This document shows positions 6,908 through 8,909 of a DNA stretch of 8,909 nt, piece by piece (position 1 is the stretch's first letter; the number at the start of each line of letters is the position of its first letter). The DNA comes from an uncultured Bacteroidota bacterium. GTDB lineage: Bacteria; Bacteroidota; Bacteroidia; Bacteroidales; SZUA-534. Where the stretch lies: NCBI GenBank assembly GCA_937899145.1, contig CALBPW010000394.1:1-8909 (forward strand), read 5' to 3'. A model generated the notes under the pieces. The model was not told the origin of the DNA and searched no databases. It saw nothing but the letters and a program-made list of their open reading frames with translations. The translations under genes and the position numbers were made by a program.

Positions 6908-8212
6908 ATGAGTATTGTAGCAATAGTAGGCCGTCCAAATGTTGGAAAATCAACACTTTTTAATCGATTGGTAGAAAGTCGTCAAGCGATAACCGACGAA
7001 ACTGCAGGCGTTACCCGCGACCGTCATTATGGCAAATGCGAGTGGGCTGGTACTGAATTTTCAGTTATCGACACTGGCGGTTATGTAACTAATAGCGATG
7101 ATATTTTTGAAGGCGAAATCCGTAAACAAGTGCATCTTGCTATAGATGAAGCAGATGTGATTCTGTTTTTGACTGATGTTCAAAATGGAGTTACCGACCT
7201 TGACGACGATGTTGCCGAGATACTTCGCCGTAGTAAAAAGCCTGTAATTGTGGCAGTTAACAAGGTTGATAATGCCGACCGTGCGTACATGGCAAGCGAA
7301 TTTTACTCACTTGGTTTAGGCGAAATTTTCACCATTTCGGCTATAAATGGCAGTGGCACAGGCGATTTGCTTGATGCTGTTATCTCAAAATTCGATAAAA
7401 ATAAACCTGCTGAGGTGACTAAAGAATTGCCAAATATCGCTGTTGTTGGTCGCCCCAATGCAGGAAAATCGTCGTTTATAAACGCCTTGCTCGATGAGGA
7501 ACGCAACATTGTTACAAACATTGCCGGCACAACCCGCGACTCAGTAAACACAGTTTACAATAAATTTGGCTACGAGTTTAATATTGTTGACACTGCGGGC
7601 TTGCGAAAAAAGAATAAAGTGGAAGAAAACCTGGAATTTTATTCGGTAATGCGTGCTATCAGAGCCATTGAAAATTCTGATGTTTGCTTCCTTATAATTG
7701 ATGCTACACAAGGACTTGAAGCGCAGGATTTGAACATTTTTAGTTTGATTGTCAAAAACCGGAAGGGAGTTGTTGTACTTATCAACAAATGGGATTTAGT
7801 TGAAAAAAATAACAACACACTTGACGCATACACCGATGCCGTTCGCGCAAAGTTGGCGCCATTCAACGATGTTCCAATCTTATTTATTTCGGCACTCACC
7901 AGGCAACGTGTTTTCAAAGCCATTGAAACAGTGATGCAAGTTTATAAAAACCGCCAGCAACGCATACCAACTGCTAAACTTAACGAAGTGATGCTTGCCG
8001 CTGTACAAAATTTTCCGCCACCATCGGTTAAAGGTAAATATGTGAGAATCAAATATGTAACCCAGTTGCCTACACCGTCGCCACAATTTGCATTCTTTTG
8101 CAATTTGCCACAGTACATTCGCGACCCATATCGTCGTTATCTTGAAAATAAAATGCGTGAAAATTTTGATTTACAAGGAGTTCCTATCCAAATTTATTTT
8201 AGGGAAAAGTAA
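6908..8212 (+). CDS. der: GTPase Der (EngA), 50S ribosomal subunit assembly
   Basis: Der is the bacterial GTPase with two tandem G domains and a C-terminal KH-like domain, and it is needed for 50S subunit maturation. The 434-residue protein has the standard family length. The first G domain has GRPNVGKS (8-15), DTGG (55-58), NKVD (118-121) and ISA (143-145). The second has GRPNAGKS (181-188), TTRD (208-211), DTAG (228-231), NKWD (293-296) and ISA (327-329). The KH-like domain covers about 350-434, with [12 protein letters not shown] and a C-terminal PIQIYFREK. All nucleotide-binding residues are present. It lies 20 bases after era with an A-rich leader (aataaaaATG) and no Shine-Dalgarno sequence, as is usual in Bacteroidota, and probably shares the era transcript. 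A strong terminator lies 22 bases downstream. Confidence 0.97.
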   Translation: MSIVAIVGRPNVGKSTLFNRLVESRQAITDETAGVTRDRHYGKCEWAGTEFSVIDTGGYVTNSDDIFEGEIRKQVHLAIDEADVILFLTDVQNGVTDLDDDVAEILRRSKKPVIVAVNKVDNADRAYMASEFYSLGLGEIFTISAINGSGTGDLLDAVISKFDKNKPAEVTKELPNIAVVGRPNAGKSSFINALLDEERNIVTNIAGTTRDSVNTVYNKFGYEFNIVDTAGLRKKNKVEENLEFYSVMRAIRAIENSDVCFLIIDATQGLEAQDLNIFSLIVKNRKGVVVLINKWDLVEKNNNTLDAYTDAVRAKLAPFNDVPILFISALTRQRVFKAIETVMQVYKNRQQRIPTAKLNEVMLAAVQNFPPPSVKGKYVRIKYVTQLPTPSPQFAFFCNLPQYIRDPYRRYLENKMRENFDLQGVPIQIYFREK

Positions 8213-8234
8213 ATGGAAATACAATTATTTAAGC

Positions 8235-8279
8235 AAGGCGCGTAATTTGATGTGAAAATTATGCGCCTTTTTAGTTTTT
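8235..8279 (+). terminator. Intrinsic terminator after der
   Basis: AAGGCGCGTAATTT (8235-8248) pairs with AAATTATGCGCCTT (8256-8269) in a 14-bp stem with one G-U pair (8242:8262) and a 7-base loop. T residues run from 8268 to 8272, with a second T-run at 8275-8279. It ends the era-der transcription unit. Confidence 0.88.
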
Positions 8280-8292
8280 GTCAAATCCTTAT

Positions 8293-8300
8293 TACTTTTG
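8293..8300 (+). promoter_or_regulatory. Putative Bacteroidota -7 promoter box for the riboswitch transcript
   Basis: TACTTTTG matches TAnnTTTG exactly. A T-rich stretch about 20 bases upstream (8268-8272) could act as a weak -33 element, though it overlaps the der terminator. The predicted start at about 8305-8308 falls immediately before the first paired element of the cobalamin riboswitch, which makes the assignment coherent. Confidence 0.5.
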
Positions 8301-8308
8301 TAACGTTT

Positions 8309-8490
8309 TGTTGCCGCTTGCGGTTCCGCATTCGGCATTAAAAGGGAATCCGGTGCAAATCCGGAGCTGTCCCGCAGCTGTGAGTCTCGTGATGGGCGGT
8401 TCATAAACCCAAAGCCACTGCCGAAAGGCGGGAAGGCGAACCGCTTGAGATAAGTCAGAAGACCTGCAAGACAATTCGCTGTGCGGCCTC
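8309..8490 (+). ncRNA. Cobalamin (B12) riboswitch
   Basis: The RNA has the conserved cobalamin aptamer blocks in order: aaaGGGAATCCGGTGCAAATCC, then GCTGTCCCGCAGCTGTGA, GCCACTG, GGGAAGGC and the B12 box AGTCAGAAGACCTGC (8455-8469). The aptamer can be closed by GCCGC (8313-8317) pairing with GCGGC (8483-8487), and GCGGTTC/GAACCGC (8396-8402/8438-8444) forms an internal stem. The GCCACTG / GGGAAGGC pair fits the classical adenosylcobalamin-sensing class. In Bacteroidota these elements repress B12 uptake genes (btuB-type TonB-dependent receptors and their partners) when the cofactor is plentiful. The downstream gene begins with a signal peptide, in line with that. An imperfect hairpin at about 8478-8508 (GCTG/CAGC ends), followed by a run of six T at 8513-8518, may be the regulatory terminator; that part is less certain. 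Confidence 0.94.
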
Positions 8491-8528
8491 GAGGAAGGTG
8501 TCGGCAGCATGGTTTTTTAAGGTTTAGT

Positions 8529-8618
8529 ATGAAACTTACAACTGCGCATTGTCTGTTGGCTTTGTGTCTGCTGGTTGTGCCGATTGTGCTGTGCGCTCAA
8601 GTCGACAGTGTGGTGCAT
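8529..8618 (+). CDS. N-terminus of a B12-regulated exported protein (probable TonB-dependent receptor), truncated at a chimeric join
   Basis: The ATG at 8529 lies 11 bases after the T-run that follows the riboswitch. It opens with a strong signal peptide: K2, a Leu/Val/Cys-rich core at about 8-20, and likely cleavage after LCA (residue 23) before QVDSVVH. 'AQ-D-S-V-x-H' right after the cleavage site is how many Bacteroidota TonB-dependent receptors start, just ahead of their plug domain, and such a receptor is the usual gene behind a B12 riboswitch. At about residue 30 the frame turns into an unrelated kinase (next entry), so the rest of the receptor is missing. The exact join cannot be placed better than roughly 8610-8625. 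The signal peptide is well supported; the receptor identity is inference from context. Confidence 0.5.
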
Positions 8619-8894
8619 AGGCAGATAACCGGTGCTGCTTGTCCTCTGTTCCACAATATCAAGGATATAATGAATATCCGCATTGAGCAGTGTTCATTGT
8701 CAGAGGAAATTAAGTATGACCTTCATACGCTTCTTAATTCTTTTACCGACGGGGATAAAATGCTCCACGGGGAGCTGATACCGTCGAATATCATAATATC
8801 CCCCGACGGAGAGTTCCACGTTATAGATTGGGCGGATTCGGCAAAGGGTGACCCGATGTTCGATATTGCCGTTACCTATCTGAATTTTTTGGCA
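8619..8894 (+). CDS. Aminoglycoside phosphotransferase-like kinase fragment (probable assembly chimera)
   Basis: The frame continues from the signal peptide above but encodes an internal to C-terminal piece of an APH/choline-kinase-fold phosphotransferase. It shows a helical segment (HRQITGAACPLFHNIKDIMN), then DGDKMLHGELIPSNII, then GEFHVIDWADSAKGDP and FDIAVTYLNFL. In this family HGDxxPxN is the catalytic loop, and the D of VIDW is the metal-binding DFG-equivalent. Here the catalytic Asp position is Glu (HGE, codon 8772-8774). The N-terminal ATP-binding lobe is absent and the C-terminus is cut by the contig end. A cytoplasmic kinase directly behind a signal peptide and a B12 riboswitch makes no biological sense, and adapter sequence follows at once, so this piece probably comes from another locus or another organism in the sample. 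Confidence 0.6.
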
Positions 8895-8909
8895 AGATCG
8901 GAAGAGCAC
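8895..8909. other. Illumina TruSeq adapter remnant at contig end
   Basis: AGATCGGAAGAGCAC is identical to the first 15 bases of the standard Illumina TruSeq read-through adapter and runs exactly to the end of the sequence. It is technical sequence, not genome. The last five residues that could be translated here (RSEEH) are artefactual. Confidence 0.93.

Noticed and set aside
8292..8510. 72-codon antisense frame over the riboswitch
   Set aside because: It coincides with a structured RNA on the other strand; the translation is low-information and matches no family.
8700..8909. 69-codon antisense frame at the right end
   Set aside because: It starts in adapter sequence and is a shadow of the kinase fragment.
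8529..8909. A novel secreted B12-regulated kinase
   Set aside because: The kinase lacks its ATP-binding lobe, the fold is cytoplasmic, and the frame runs into sequencing adapter; a chimeric contig end explains all of this.
1..8909. CRISPR array, insertion sequence, tRNA/rRNA or phage genes
   Set aside because: I saw no direct-repeat/spacer pattern, transposase, terminal inverted repeats, tRNA-like cloverleaf or phage-like genes on either strand.

Overview
The window reads as the end of a metagenomic contig from a Bacteroidota (Bacteroidales-like) chromosome. The gene families, the near absence of Shine-Dalgarno sites in front of the starts, A-rich leaders such as aataaaaATG, and two good matches to the Bacteroidota -7 promoter box TAnnTTTG all point there. 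This assignment comes from reading the sequence, not from a database search. All supported genes are on the + strand.

Layout. (1) 1-1258: the C-terminal end of a probable anti-sigma factor overlaps a secreted repeat protein that looks like a beta-solenoid (DUF4097/adhesin-like). A strong intrinsic terminator closes this unit at about 1280-1321. (2) 1464-5958: a compact four-gene run holds a cytoplasmic TPR protein, a PLP enzyme of the threonine synthase family with an N-terminal zinc-ribbon-like motif, a DUF368 membrane protein (the PopT family of undecaprenyl-phosphate translocases) and shikimate dehydrogenase AroE. Gaps are an 11-base overlap, 13 bases and a 4-base overlap, so they are probably co-transcribed. 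(3) 6003-8212: the ribosome-assembly GTPases Era and Der lie 20 bases apart. A perfect -7 box directly upstream of era suggests a promoter of their own, and a 14-bp-stem terminator follows der. (4) 8293-8528: a Bacteroidota-type promoter leads straight into a textbook cobalamin riboswitch. (5) 8529-8909: a signal peptide begins what should be a B12-regulated outer-membrane protein, probably a TonB-dependent receptor. After about 30 codons the frame changes into the C-terminal half of an aminoglycoside-phosphotransferase-like kinase.

The last 15 bases (8895-8909) are identical to the start of the Illumina TruSeq adapter. The contig therefore ends in untrimmed adapter, and the signal-peptide/kinase fusion just before it is most likely a chimeric assembly join rather than a real gene.

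The core of the window is ordinary housekeeping: aromatic amino acid synthesis, lipid-carrier recycling and ribosome biogenesis. I do not see a convincing new system. The points worth a second look are the true substrate of the PLP enzyme (threonine or cysteate), the regular tyrosine-containing rungs of the solenoid protein, the uncharacterised TPR protein encoded with the lipid-carrier flippase, and the artefactual right end.
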